Assembly (NCBI GenBank): GCA_035582835.1
Contig: JAYKAV010000467.1
Location: 1,199,852 to 1,263,851, forward strand
Origin: Phoebastria nigripes
Lineage: Eukaryota > Chordata > Aves > Procellariiformes > Diomedeidae
Reading direction: 5' to 3'
Length of the DNA stretch: 64,000 bases
Shown here: positions 14,163-26,268 of the stretch, piece after piece
Layout of the letters: each line of letters begins with the position of its first letter
Numbering within the stretch: the first letter of the stretch is position 1
Program-made: the position numbers and the translations under genes
The notes under the pieces: generated by a model
The model's input: the letters and a program-made list of their open reading frames with translations, nothing else
Told to the model about the DNA's origin: nothing
The model's database searches: none

Positions 14163-15290
14163 AACATCAGCTTAGACTATTACCTGCTGTTACCTGACCT
14201 TTAAAAAGTTTATCTCAAACTTTATCTGCTAATTATACAACCCTGCAGTCAAAGAGGGCTATATCATGTTTTAGATTTTTTTCAGATATATCTATTGATT
14301 AAAAGTAACTATTCCAAAATGCCTATTTTAAATAGTAATTGTACATTTTTTACTTAAATGAGAAAATACACGCACACATACACTATTCATCCACAATTTA
14401 CAGTAATGTCTGTTTCCAGTCTATGCTATATAAATAATGATTTCAAAGGGCAAAGAGATCATTTTTATTATTGAAAAATTAGAAATTTTACCACTGCTGA
14501 ATAAAACAGTAGCATTTGATCAAAATTCTGATTTTTAAAAAGGACTTCAGAATGGCTAATGCTGGACTGGACACAGTACCTGCTGCCTTCCATAGTCTAA
14601 CTGTGCATCAGATCTAAATCATCCACTTAATGCTAGACATAAGTTAAAATAATCCTTTTCTTTGGGACAAGAGGGGCTGGAGATCTGAAGTCTTCCACAG
14701 GTATTAAGAACTACTATTATGCAAGTATTCTGGTATGGGACCTGCCACCTTCACTGCTTCCTTACCTCTCTTCAGCACCTAGTCAATGCAAATCTTGACC
14801 AACAGAATTATTTTTAAGTTGTTCTCCAAAATGATTCCAGAATACATATAGCAACATAGAAATTGTTGACGCTGGTTACCAGAAGACTCTCTTAAAAGCC
14901 AACGCCACAAACATTAAGGTTTCTAACATCCACTTAACCTCACAAATTCCCACTAATTTTTCCCACTGATATATCTGAGCTTAAATGCTGACTCAATTTT
15001 GGTTTCCACACTAATTAAATATGCTTTTCTTTGTAACAAATACTGCAGTCAGAGTTTGGTGAGACTGAGTCAGTATGATAGAAACATAGGTTCAGTGTGA
15101 GTCCGGATGCATAACAACAGTTACGTGTTTAACTCCTACTAATAATTAAAAACCTTCTCAGACCTGGTCAGTAAAATTCTCCTTGACATACTAAGTTTAT
15201 TTTTAAAGGTTGAGATAAACTTGAGGCATCTTTTTTTCCCAAGCTCCATCCTCAGCTTTCTAACAGGTAGTATAGACTAGACACAAAAGC

Positions 15291-15510
15291 AGGAGCCAAA
15301 AACTCTTGAATTCTGCTCATAGTTTGATTACTGGTTTGTTCTGTAGCCTTGGCCAGTTGCACTACCCATTTGTGTGCAAGTTTTCCTATGCATAAAATGA
15401 AAATAACACTACTTGCTCACTAACTGATCTCCCAAAGGTAACATGAGGATTTGCTCATGTTTATAATGCTTTTAAAATAAGAAATGTGCAATAAAAGTGC
15501 TAAGAATTAT
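15291..15510 (+). mobile_element. MIR/L2-like ancient repeat relic
   Basis: The order of words matches the conserved layout of MIR/L2-tail repeats: 'actcttgaattctgctcat', 'gtagccttggccagttgcac', 'tttcctatgcataaaatg', 'aaataacactact', then 'aacatgaggattt' and 'ataatgc'. This corresponds to the familiar ccttgg-caagtcac / tctgtaaaatggggataata / gtgaggatt-aatga core. Divergence is high. Assignment is by eye from remembered consensus words; an alignment to MIR and L2 consensus sequences would settle it. Confidence 0.5.
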
Positions 15511-16591
15511 TGTGCTGTTCTTCATTGTTCTTAACTGGCAGGTGAGTCAGGGAACACAGCTGCTGTTGAAAACAGCCTAGACCTATGAGAAGCTTCCTGA
15601 GAAGAGTTACAGCTTGGCAGGCCCAAGATCATAATTCTGAGTTAAAAAATAAATGAAATAGCAATTTTTCTTTTTTTTTCTCTTTCAGCGCTATGTAAAC
15701 CATAGTTCCCACTTATTTTCACTACATACAGTACCCGACTGAATTGCAAATAAATAAATCTGAAGAGCAGCTTTGCCCCAGCTTTTATTTTTATTACGTT
15801 ACTCTGCTAAGGTCCAATCTCCTTGCTTTCATCATCTCTCTCTAACACTCAGTTAAAACAATAACCAAAATTTAGAATTCTAGCTGTTGTTTTAAAAATA
15901 CTTTGCTGGTATAGTAAGTGAATAACTGCAAAATTATGGCCCAGGATTCACACATTTCAGTCGTTTAACATTTGAAAAAGCTTTTCTTGCCCTGGCTACG
16001 GAAAACAAAATCTAGTCTTTGAGGTATTACTCTGACAGGGAGAAGACAATGAATGAGCAAGTGGTAGACATTAAGACACATTTAATTGGAAATTAGGACT
16101 CTCAGTCTGTATTGCCGTAGTATCAAACTTACACTGATGATGCTAGTAACAATTTTCTAATATTTCCTTTCAAAAACAGCTATTAAAAACTTTAAGTGCA
16201 TCTTTAAAGGGCAGAAAGAAAAACTGGGGATAATTTTAAATCAAGTTTTTATCTGACTTCCAATATAGAGAGTTTTGATTGCTTCTTTATTGGATACTAA
16301 AACACAGAAGTTTTTAAGCAGTACAGTGCCTATCTAATCCACAGAACTTAACTTAAGGAAAAACTGACAAATGAGGACAGAAGGAACATTGCAGAAAAGA
16401 TACTTCAGAAATTAACTATCATGTAAGTCATTCTTGTAGCTCCCTAGAGTTTCATAAACACACTAATATACACACTTTCAGTTGTACATACGCAATACAA
16501 AAGCAATTTAACATAGATCTTATGTTGTACAATTATAATGATCTCTCCCAAATGATGCTTGAGCAAAGAATAGGGTAAACAGTAAAAAGAG

Positions 16592-16637
16592 ACACTATAT
16601 ATACTGTACTATATATATATACACTATATATATATTA
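16592..16637. repeat. AT-rich simple repeat (TATA)n
   Basis: Alternating 'actatatata' units with two imperfect copies of 'acactatatata'. It is a low-complexity, potentially cruciform tract with no other signal. Confidence 0.85.
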
Positions 16638-18112
16638 CAGATAACTAAATGAAACATGAAAAATTATTTTATATATTTTTGTACTGAAAGCCTTTCTAAC
16701 CACATCTCAACTCCAAAATAACTTTTTGCTTTCAAATAACCTTTTTAATGAAGTCTTCAAGTACATGATATACTCTTACATTTCTGGAGTTTACATCCAA
16801 TGAACATGATATTATGTCAGTCATATGTATTAAGAGGACAGAAGAATCACAGCAACAGCTGGGGTAGTTTCCTCCTTTGACACTGAAAAAGCTATCCTTT
16901 AAAGGGAAAATAAATGACTACATTGGCCTCTGACACCTTGGATCTGTACCATTGAGAATGGGGTATGTATATGTGCCATTGCACTTCATAGCATCCAACA
17001 AATGCTGGTCCAGCCAGCTCAAGAATATCTATATCCTATCCTATCTTCTCCTATCCCATCTCTTCTTCTGAGTTAAACAATGCAAAGAGATAGTTTCTAT
17101 AACAAAGGTGTCTAAAGAGACTTTCATCATATTTCAGGAAGCTTTGGACAAATCAATTCCATCATTACATGTAGATTTGACCAACTGTCCTAAATCATAC
17201 GCAAGTGTTTGAAGGAAGAAATCAAATTTACGGTATCACACTTACTATCATAATATAAATATTTGCTTGAGTATTGAATCAGGCTATTGTGCAAAACAAA
17301 GACAGAGGAATGTAAACCTTCTTTGAAATAATTATTATAAAGGAGGTGAGAACAAACACCTTAAATCTCCTCAAACAAATAAGTTCCCATGTATAACAGT
17401 CCCCCACCCTTTTAATACCAGCTGCTTTGGCGAAAGCAAAAGTATTCTGCTGTCGATCCCCTCCTATCTGTGCATCCCATCTTAGATGGTATCATAGCTG
17501 TTACCCACATCAAAATTGTTGGTAAACTTAGTTACAGTTATTTGAGGAAAACTGGCAAAACTTAAAGCATGTGTTCATACGCACACTCCAAATATACTAG
17601 CTATCCTAGCTACAGTAAAATATCACATTTAATTTTCTATATATACAGGCTAAATATATTGCTTATTAAAAAAAAAAAGAAGTAAGAACTGAAATATCAA
17701 AAGCAATTGCCTGCCTGTTTCTAATCCTCCCCATTGAAGGTCTGGCAATTGTTACATTTCATAAATCTAACTGTTGCTACCAGCTGCAGGCTCAGTCTAC
17801 CAATTTGCAAGCATTTGTTTTTATAGCTCATGTCAGCAATTTTGCATGTGAAACTTCAAAATAAGACATAAATCCTTCATCTTAACGACGATCTTTATTA
17901 TTGTCTCAGTTTAACCTGGGTGAAAAAAATCAGAATCTGGCTCCCTGTATGCATGGAAAGAAATTAGAAGGGAATGACAAGACACTGTGATGTCTCCTTA
18001 GAGTCAGAAGAGTAAGAGTTTACAAAGTGTGAAAGATTTAGAAAAACATTACTGAATATTTACTTTCTCGTTTTTCATCTACTCTGCTGGGTTTTTTAAA
18101 AAAAAAAAGCTT

Positions 18113-19003
18113 TCATAGAATCATAGAATCATAGAATAGTTTGGGTTGGAACGGACCTTTAAAGGTCATCTAGTCCAACCCCCCTGCCATGGGCAGGGAC
18201 ATCTTCAACTAGATCAGGTTGCTCAGAGCCCCGTCCAACCTGACCTGGAATGTTTCCAGGCATGGGGCATCTACCACCTCTCTGGGCAAGCTGTTCCAGT
18301 GCCTCACCACCCTCATTGTAAAAAACTTCTTCCTTATATCTAGTCTAAATCTACCCTCTTCTAGTTTAAAACCATTCCCCCTTCTCCTGTCGCAACAGGC
18401 CCTGCTAAAAAGTTTGCCGCCATCTTTTTTATAAGCCCCCTTTAAGTACTGAAAGGCTGCAACAAGTTCTCTCCAGAGCCTTCTCTTCTCCAGGCTGAAC
18501 AACCCCAACTCTCTCAGCCTGTCCTCATAGGAGAGGTGTTCCATCCCTCTCATCATTTTCGTGGCCCTCCTCTGGACCCGCTCCAACAGGTCCATGTCTT
18601 TCCTGTGCTGAGGACCCCAGAGCTGGACGCAGAACTCCAGGTGGGGTCTCACCAGAGCAGAGTAGAGGGGCAGAATCACCTCCCTCGGCCTGCTGGCCAC
18701 GCTTCTTTTGATGCAGCCCAGGATACGGTTGGCCTTCTGGGCTGGGAGTGCACACTGCTGCCTCATGTCCAGCTTTTCATCCACCAGTACCCCCAAGTCC
18801 TTCTCAGCAGGGCCACCCTCAATCCCCTCATTGCCCAGCCTGTATCAATACCAGGGGTTGCCCCAACCCGGGTGCAGGACCTTGCACTTGGCCTTGTTGA
18901 ACCTCATGAGGTTCACACAGGCCCACTTCTCGAGCTTGTCCAGGTCCCTCTGGATGGCATCCCGTCCCTCAGGTGTGTCGACTGCACCACTCAGCTTGTT
19001 TGA
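18113..19003 (-). mobile_element. CR1 LINE, 5'-truncated, well preserved
   Basis: The plus strand begins with three 'atagaatc'-type octamers, which is the reversed CR1 3' tail, followed by the reversed 3' UTR. The minus strand then encodes the ORF2 C-terminus without interruption from 18796 to 18209 (195 codons). Readable blocks include [67 protein letters not shown] and [13 protein letters not shown]. Upstream the frame continues towards the post-FADD region ([15 protein letters not shown]). The element stops abruptly near 19003 at the RT end, as expected for a 5'-truncated insertion. Long frame integrity suggests one of the younger insertions here. Confidence 0.95.
18209..18796 (-). pseudogene. 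CR1 ORF2 C-terminal fragment (195 codons open)
   Basis: This is the tail of the CR1 polyprotein downstream of the RT catalytic motifs, a region of unclear role in CR1 proteins. The frame is open to its natural stop, but the endonuclease and RT catalytic domains are absent, so no functional enzyme is encoded. The ATG at the start of the open frame is internal to ORF2 and not a true start. Confidence 0.9.
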
Positions 19004-21493
19004 ATTAGTGTAGCTCATTCCTCTACAAAGCTAACATAAAACCAGAAACAATCCTGAGACATCATAAAGATAAAAAGTGAGAAGAAAAGGGAGTGAAAAA
19101 GGTAGTGTGCGTGTATGTGCGTGCGTATGTGCGTGTTTAGGAACAGAATGCATATTTTGTTTTAAAAACTACATCCACTGTCACTGCTTTTAGTTTTGCA
19201 CATTCCAGGTATTTAAATCACAGCATGAGATGCTTTATAATGCTATCTTTGGGATCTTTTAGCATATTCCTCCAAAAACATACATTTGTAATTTAAGATG
19301 TTTTCAGTGGTGAAATTTTTCAGCCTCAGAATGAGTTTCTATGACCCAAATGCTCTTCTACCTTCACCTACCCACTGAAGACAGAGAATCCTCCTGCCTC
19401 CCACCCACACTTTGGTTTCCTTTTCTCAACTGCACATTTCCATACACTCGAAGGCAATGGAGGTAAGCTGTATTTCCGCAGACACAAAGGTCCCCTAAGT
19501 TTGTGTACTTTCATGCAGACAAGAAGCCAGATAAAAGGATAGCTTCCTCCAGCTGTTCAGCTGGCATTACAGGCAAGTAAACGGGAAATGCATAGCTGCT
19601 TGAGAGAGCTAACAACTGAAAAATGGCACTAAACATCTAGAGAAATTTAATTTCCTGAACAATATTCTTCCTGTAGCAGCGTAAGTGCTCTTTAGCTAAG
19701 AAAGAATCATAAAAGCTAAAGATTTTATATTACAAAGAAACATCAAAATTATAATTGCTTCTGCTGTTGTGTTCCATTTTGGTTGGTTTGTTTGTTTAAA
19801 CAGCCTGGCAACTCCATTCAACAATCTGTAGGTCTGCTGTTTCCCTGTCACTCTCAGAAATAAACTTACTTGTAGATAAATCTTGTTTTGTCCAGTTTCA
19901 AAACACATTTTACCAAACACAGGAATGAATGGCATAGGCAGGATACAAAGTTATCTCTTAATGCCCAGGACAGATTCTTAGCCACAAGAGAAGCCTCTCA
20001 CAGAAGCAATCATTCTCCAAGTACAGCAGATAGCTACCCATAATAACCAGTATGTTTTAGGTTTGTTATTTATTTGAATATCCTTCAAACTGTCTTGCTC
20101 TTGCATATTTGAACCCAGCCTAGAAAATAATCCCCTCTCCAGAAATCTGTAATCGCTTAGACTTTTTCATAGAACAGACAATGTTTTTCATTCAGCTTTC
20201 TGACCTTCTACCACATCAGGAACATACTTTTTTTTTTTCAGTCAGTGTTACTAAAGCTAACAGAACACAGAGTACCTCCTGTGTATTACACAGTTTACAC
20301 AGGTCATCCCAAATACTATTGAAGTTTCAAAGCCAAATACTCTGAAATTTAGAAAGGCCAGGAATGTGAACTGTAATCATTCCACCTACACTTATTTTCC
20401 TTCCGTATCTCAGACCAATCTTCTCTCCAGCCTCCATGGCTAGAAAACAAAAAAATCAAGACATCAATCTATCTTCAAAACTTTACTAAATGACATTATA
20501 TTTATCTCTCCAAATAATATTTACATTTGTGAACAATCTAAATGTTTACATGCTTTTATGGATGCATTCAGTGTTTCTATGAGCATGTTTCAAAAACTGG
20601 TCTCACATGTTCCAAAAATAAAGATATCCACATGGAAATAAGATTTGGGAGGTGGTATTAAATTTAAAGTTAGTATTAGATGCTTTTTGCCATAGCACCC
20701 TAATGAATACTTATGGTTTTTATCATGTACTACAAGTCCTACATTCTTTTCACAGCTACATATTCAGAATACAGTATTCTCTCTGAAGATATGTCCAAAA
20801 GTTCTTAAGTCCTACATTTCAGCTCTCAGTGTGTTCATCTTTCCTTTTCCTTATATATTCTCAGGTTACCAAACGGCTGCACTGCCTTCACCATTGTAAG
20901 CAACAATTTCATACTAAANAATTCACATTTTGGAAAATAAAAACAGAAAATAGGATGGTATCAGAAACATTTAAGAACAGGAAAGGTTACTCTAGAAAAC
21001 ATGCATGATATAAGAAGTCACAGATGTAACATGAAGAAACTATAATACAAATCAGTATAACCAAATATGTTCAACTATTTACATTACAAATAATGTAGAT
21101 ATACAGGAGCAGGCAAAATCCTCTCATGATTCCTTGAAACTTGTTTTGAAACTGTATCATGTGAAAAATTTTCTGTGTATAAAAAGGTTCCTATCTTTAT
21201 TATAATTAAAAAAAAATGGTTATTCAAGCCTCCAGAAGTCATCTTTCTGAATATAAAGTATTAGTAATGTTCAGAGAAAATGTTTTCCAGTGTTTGTATT
21301 TGGACACAACCAAAAGGGTTACAAGAAGTATTATCAAGTGTCAGCCACAAATTTACATATTAATATTTTATTCTTCTTTTTCACTTATTTAGGCGATTTA
21401 GAAAAGAAATAAACTTCTGTCCTAGAAGCAGCATCTGCTGTCGTGCACCTGCCACTGAAAATGTTGAATCAAGAAGAAATTGCTGGACCTTAC
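19004..21493. other. Non-coding stretch 3' of the exon (likely intron)
   Basis: No further exon was found on the minus strand. A GT-rich simple repeat lies at 19107-19140 and a T run near 20227. An N lies at 20919. If the exon at 21494-21729 is real, this is downstream intron sequence of that gene. Confidence 0.5.
19107..19140. repeat. Imperfect (GT)n/(GTGC)n microsatellite
   Basis: Alternating purine-pyrimidine units (gtgtgc, gtgtat, gtgcgt) make this a short Z-DNA-prone microsatellite. No other role is visible. Confidence 0.85.
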
Positions 21494-21729
21494 CTGCTGG
21501 ACTCAGCAGATGTAATGGCAATCAGAGGAGGAATCCTCAGTGGAAGAGTCGTGGGCCTTGGGATAGTCTCGGTATCATTCTTTTTATCCCAGTCTGCCTG
21601 TTCTAACTGCCTGAAAGCCAGGGGGGGAAGCTGGATGTTACGGGATGATAATCTCCGCACAAGATAGGGCTCCATTCCCTGGAAAGACTCTTCGTCCTCA
21701 GTGTTGTGATGCAGAGCTTCTTCTGAAAC
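21494..21729 (-). CDS. Internal coding exon of an unassigned minus-strand gene
   Basis: Read on the minus strand, the exon is preceded by a T-rich tract and an AG acceptor ('cctcgatcatag') and followed by a strong donor (CAG|GTAAGG). It is 236 bp: 78 codons plus 2 nt, open in one frame, entering in phase 0 and leaving with a split AG-N codon. It is visibly richer in GC than the surrounding DNA. The peptide starts VSEEALHHNTEDEE, an acidic segment. It continues with a basic RRLSSR segment fitting an R-R-x-S kinase consensus, then a hydrophobic/proline part (NIQLPPLAFRQLEQ, PLRIPPLIAITSAESS). There is no transmembrane span or catalytic motif. It looks like a linker or cytoplasmic tail. I do not recognise the gene with certainty. 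Neighbouring exons must lie in the flanking introns or outside the window; I saw none. Confidence 0.72.
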
Positions 21730-23938
21730 CTATGATCGAGGCAAAAAAATACCCATCATGTAAGAAAATACCTATAATGTTAATTTGATAACTCTTTTAA
21801 TTCCTTTCCATAAGCTAGTTTCTTATAAATATTACTTATACTTTACTATCATTACTGAGAAAATGAAAAAGAATGAAAAAATGCAGTAAAAACTTTCTAG
21901 GGTTTAGATAATTAGGGGTTTTAAAAGCAGACAGAAAGCTATTTCATGATGAGATTAACACACTGCTTTCTAAAGTATGTACTCATACCTGTACAGGGGA
22001 CAAAAGTGCTCTGCATTAGACAAACTTCTTCCCCACAATATGCTTGCTTCCCTACAAGTTACCTACCTTTTGGAAGAAGTGAGAGTCCAAATACCAATAA
22101 TAAAATAAAATAAAAGTAGTAGTCAGAGATTTGCAACTATACACCTCTCGACTGAAAACAGGAGAAAATTCACCTTAAATTCTCTCAGCTGTCCCAACTC
22201 CCATCTTCCTCTCTTGCTCACAGTAATTTCATGCTAATAGTAAGTGATGAGTACTTAAAATAACCACTGTAGTGCTTAGAAACAGTGAATAATTAGAACC
22301 TCTGAAGGTCAGGCCCTAATGAAATCTTAACTCTAAGCATTAGTAAACATTATTTTTAATTTAATCATCTAAACCGCTAGTAATATTCTCTGGGTCATGG
22401 AAGAATGGCAGACAATCCAGGAAAGAAATCTCTAACTATACTGATTTAAAGAGGAGAAAATTTCTTCAGAAAGTTTTCGGAAATTTTAACAAACAGCTCA
22501 CCATTGTGAGAGAAAATTCTCAAATAATTACTTTTCTGAGAGCACTGATATTCTGAGAAGCCTGTTGTAATAATGAGGAGAAATTGGCTTTTTTTCTTCA
22601 TGTCTTACACAAAGTCTTCTACCATTACTTGACAAATTCCCTAGCACAGATAGCACTGTCTGCACCTATTGCCTTGATTACTTTCCTGCGAAGAAACACA
22701 AGCTCTGAGCAAGTCTAAAGATTTTCTACATCTAAACTAAGAATTAGGAATACAGCATATATAGCTATATATTATTCCACCTAGGTCAGGTATCAATAAC
22801 TTCATAGTCCCAATACAATACTTGAGACTGGTACACCGAGTATTCACCTCTGCCAAACTCGAGTTCACATGTATATTATGGTATACATGGTATATAAAAT
22901 AAAGCAAGCTAGACTATGCCCACAATTTACAAACACACCTCCAGTTACAGTGCAGACATGGCCTTCAGGTTGACCTGTCTCATAAGGACTGATGCACACC
23001 TGCAAGAAAAAACTGCATGGCAATGTATTTATTCCATGTGCACAGGGAGAGCCATTAATGAAACACCTTTCATGATGAATAATATTAATAAGCTCCATTT
23101 ATACTCAGAGCTTAAGTGGTTGCTGTGAGCAAACTATTTCTAATTAATTTTTTAATCATAAAATCTAAATTCATAATTTAGCTATTTTTCTTAATCTAGC
23201 TGTAATGTAGTTTAAGAAAACAAAGATTATAAAGTGGTATGCATTAATGCATGTACTCTGAAGCAAATCAACAGCAAAATCAATCACTGTGAAAATACTA
23301 CAAGAATTAATGTGTTATAGTCATCCAGGGAGAAGTTTAACTTCAGGCTTGTATTTTCAGTGTGTGCATAGTGGATATTCAATACAGCTGAATAAATTAA
23401 AAAATAATAATGAAATTAATTATAGCTCTGCAAGAAATGAAAAATGCTGATATCAGAGCTGAAAATAACCTATCACATGAGGTTATTTGATCCACTTCCT
23501 CAGCTGATTTTTTTGTACAGCTCTGAAAATCATAAAAATCTTTGAATTGCAGCCACAGACAATCAGAATGAGATAGCTGAACTGAGAAAGTGAACTCACT
23601 GGGCAAGTTCTTCTTCAAATCATATGCAAAAATTAGAGACGTAGAAGATTATGGATTATAAGAAAACCATAAGGGAATGGGAAGAATTCCAACACAAATA
23701 TTAAAGTCAACCTTTGGAGAAATCAAACAATAGGCACCTAATGTATATTTCAATGACAATGGAAAATTAAATCAATTTGTGGAAAAAAAGGCCACTGATT
23801 CAGGGACAAATACTCAGGCATCTAAACCAGGAAATGTTGATCATATTGATTTTACTCATCTTGGCAAAACAGAAGAAAAACATGCGTTGCTAGTTTTACC
23901 TTATTTGTGAACACAGTTGTAAGGAGCATTATGTTTAC
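21730..23938. other. Non-coding stretch 5' of the exon (likely intron)
   Basis: AT-rich sequence without recognisable repeats or exon-like frames. The overlapping small frames at 22865-23128 on both strands have no motif. If the adjacent exon is genuine, this is its upstream intron. Confidence 0.5.
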
Positions 23939-24750
23939 TCACAGAATCATAGAACTGCTGTTTGGAAGGGCCCTCATGAGGTTGTCCAGTCCAACCTCAT
24001 GCTCAAAATGGGGCTATTATCAACACTAGATCACATCAGCCACAGCTTTGTCTGAAACTCAAAATCCTTCAACAACAGAAATTCCCCAGCCTCCGTGGAT
24101 AACCTGCTCCGGTGCTCCACCACGTTCCTAATGAAGAAGGTTTTCCTGATGTTCAATCTGAACCTCCAAGCAAGGGCCCTTGCCCCTCCTTAAACAGCAT
24201 GCCACCACTGAGAAGAGCTTAAATTTGTTGTCTTTTGCAACTACCCTTCAAGTAGCTGCAGGCTGCCATTAGATTGCCTTTCACCTCCTCCACAGCAGAC
24301 TAAGTAAGTTCAGCCCCCTCAAGCGCTCATCACTGATCATGTGCTCTAGGCCCCGACCATCCTGGTAGCCCTCTCCTGGGCCCCCAGCATTCCCCTTAAT
24401 CCCCTAGCTACAGTCACTTTGGCACGTAGTTTGTTTTATTTATGATGAAGAGTGTGCACTGTTTGACTGCATCCTGCAGTCCATTGAAGCCCCCAGGTCC
24501 TTTCCAGCAGGGTTGTGACCCAGTCAGTCACTTGCCAGCCTGTGCCGGGGCTTCAGGTTATCCTGTCTGGGTGCCGAACTCTGCACTTCAACATGGGCTC
24601 TAGCCTCAACCCCTCATGGTGATGTGCTCATTACCAGCTGCCAGCCAGATGCTGAGCCATCAGTCTGTACACTTTGATCCCAGCAGTGGAATTCGTTTTC
24701 TGCCCACCTAGGAGTCTTTTCATCCAGCCCAGGTTTCCTGACTGGAATTC
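23939..24750 (-). mobile_element. Old CR1 LINE fragment, 3' end
   Basis: The plus strand begins 'cacagaatcatagaactg' and continues with the reversed CR1 3' UTR ('gtccagtccaacctcatgctc'). The reversed ORF2 C-terminus follows ('gtgctccaccacgttcctaatgaagaagg', 'ctcctgggcccccagcat', 'gtcctttccagcaggg', 'gccagcctgtgccgggg'). A segment ending 'ttttcatccagccc' extends it into RT-proximal sequence. Substitutions and indels break all frames. It belongs to a different, older subfamily from the 18113 copy, judged by its tail and divergence. The 5' limit is approximate. Confidence 0.85.
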
Positions 24751-25697
24751 AAACCAGTGTTTTTTAAGAGTGTGGTCTGTTAAGAGAGATTTGCCACAAT
24801 AAAGGGGGTGGGGGGGTGGGGGGAGAGGGATCAAACAAATTGCAATCATCTCAGACAGAATGATTGAGAAATCCAGAATATAAGTAAATAAATAAGATTA
24901 CTTTTGAAGCTCTGAGAGCTTCAAAAGGTATTAGGGGAAAGAGTGACGCAGAGTAAGAGACATTTGATGATGCAGAGGGTTTCAAAGAGAGATCCAAAAG
25001 AGACTACATAAACATACGTATATACAAGGATGAGGAACAGCATGCCAAGGACAAAGGACATTTTTCTTTGGACCCGGACTCTGTCTTATTATGAGTACTA
25101 TTCAAATAGAGGCCAAGAACCTCTTATTTGTGTAGCTCTGTGGAGAAGATGGAACAGGTCATGTATCTGAATGTAGATAAACTTGAAATGGTATCACTAT
25201 ATGAAAGACAAGAAAACTACTACCCAGTTTGATAGAAACAAAAATAGAGAATTTAAATTGTGCAGCATGAAGTTACATGAAGGTAGAGATGATACTTTTA
25301 TGAGCTCCTCACTACCAGATGGGTAAAGGTAAACAGCAAACAATGGAACATCAAAATCAGTTGTAAAAGATCTGAATTTTCAGAAATGCAAGAAATATGT
25401 GAAAAGCAAAAGAGTTGGTGTTGGCCATCTTCCTGCTGCCTCTAAAGCATTTACTGAAGTATAGAAATCAAGCCACACAGCGACAGCACATAAAAGACCT
25501 TTCAGCTCCAACATTCACAGCAGTAACACATGAATGTGAGATAGACAGGTTGTAGACATATATAAAATATATATTAAGGTAGTGTATCATAATATGTCAT
25601 AATACCTTTGTGATAAAAAAAAGGAATTTGGAATGCCTGATAAAATTATTAGGGCAGTATACACTTTGAATTGTCAACATAAGGATGGTTAAGTAGG
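24751..25697. other. Non-coding stretch with a G-rich tract
   Basis: No gene seen. It contains the G-rich tract at 24805-24830 and AT-rich sequence near 25555-25580. It ends at the target duplication of the next LTR (GTAGG, 25693-25697). Confidence 0.5.
24805..24830 (+). repeat. G-rich tract with G-quadruplex pattern
   Basis: Runs of 5, 7 and 6 G separated by single T residues, followed by GAG and a final GGG. This satisfies the usual four-run, short-loop G-quadruplex pattern. It sits about 55 bp beyond the end of the old CR1. Whether it folds cannot be judged from sequence alone. Confidence 0.7.
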
Positions 25698-26268
25698 TGT
25701 CGTGGTTTAACCCTGGCCAGCACCTAAACACCACGCAGCCGCTTGCTCACCCCCTCCGGTGGGATGGGGGAGAGAATCGGGAGGGCATGAGTAGAAAAAC
25801 TCGCGGGTTGAGATAAAAACAGTTTAATAATTGAAATAAAACAAAGTAAAACAGTAATAGTAACAGTGATAACAACAACAATAATAGGATATACAAAGCA
25901 GGCGATGCACAATGCAATTGCTCACCACCTGCCGAACTGATGCGTGACCGAAACGAGAGCCCATCCCGGGACCCAGAGCCCCACCCCCCCCCAGTTAGTT
26001 TTTCTACTGAGCATGACGTTGCATGGTATGGAATACCCCATTGGCCAGCTGGGTCAACCGCCCCGGCTATGCTCCCCCCGCCAGCTTCCCATGCACCTGG
26101 CAGGGCATGGGAGGCCGAAAAGTGCCCGGTGCAAGCACCACCCAGCAACACCCAAAACATCAATGGGCCATCAACGCTCCTATTATACCAAACCCAAAAC
26201 ACAGCACACACACACACACCTCAGCTACTGGGAAGAAAGTTAACTCTGTCCCAGCTGGAACCAGGACA
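25698..26268 (-). mobile_element. Solo ERVL-type LTR with perfect 5-bp TSD
   Basis: The plus strand starts TGTCGTGGTTTAACCC and ends CCAGGACA, i.e. the reverse complement of an LTR with TG...CA ends. The flanking bases are GTAGG at 25693-25697 and GTAGG at 26269-26273, a perfect 5-bp target-site duplication, as expected for ERVL-class integration. No internal retroviral sequence is attached, so this is a solo LTR left by LTR-LTR recombination. Inside, reversed, are the CCAAT box ('ccccattggcc'), a decayed CRE ('gacgttgcat') and, near the other end, an (AC)n tract at 26203-26219. Confidence 0.95.

Larger units (their letters stand above)
14163..18112. other. Unique AT-rich non-coding stretch
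   Basis: Apart from the relic at 15291-15510, an (AT)n-rich tract at 16592-16637 and a pyrimidine-rich pentamer-like tract (TATCC units) at 17025-17070, I see no feature. No exon-like open frame with splice sites was found. Confidence 0.55.
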
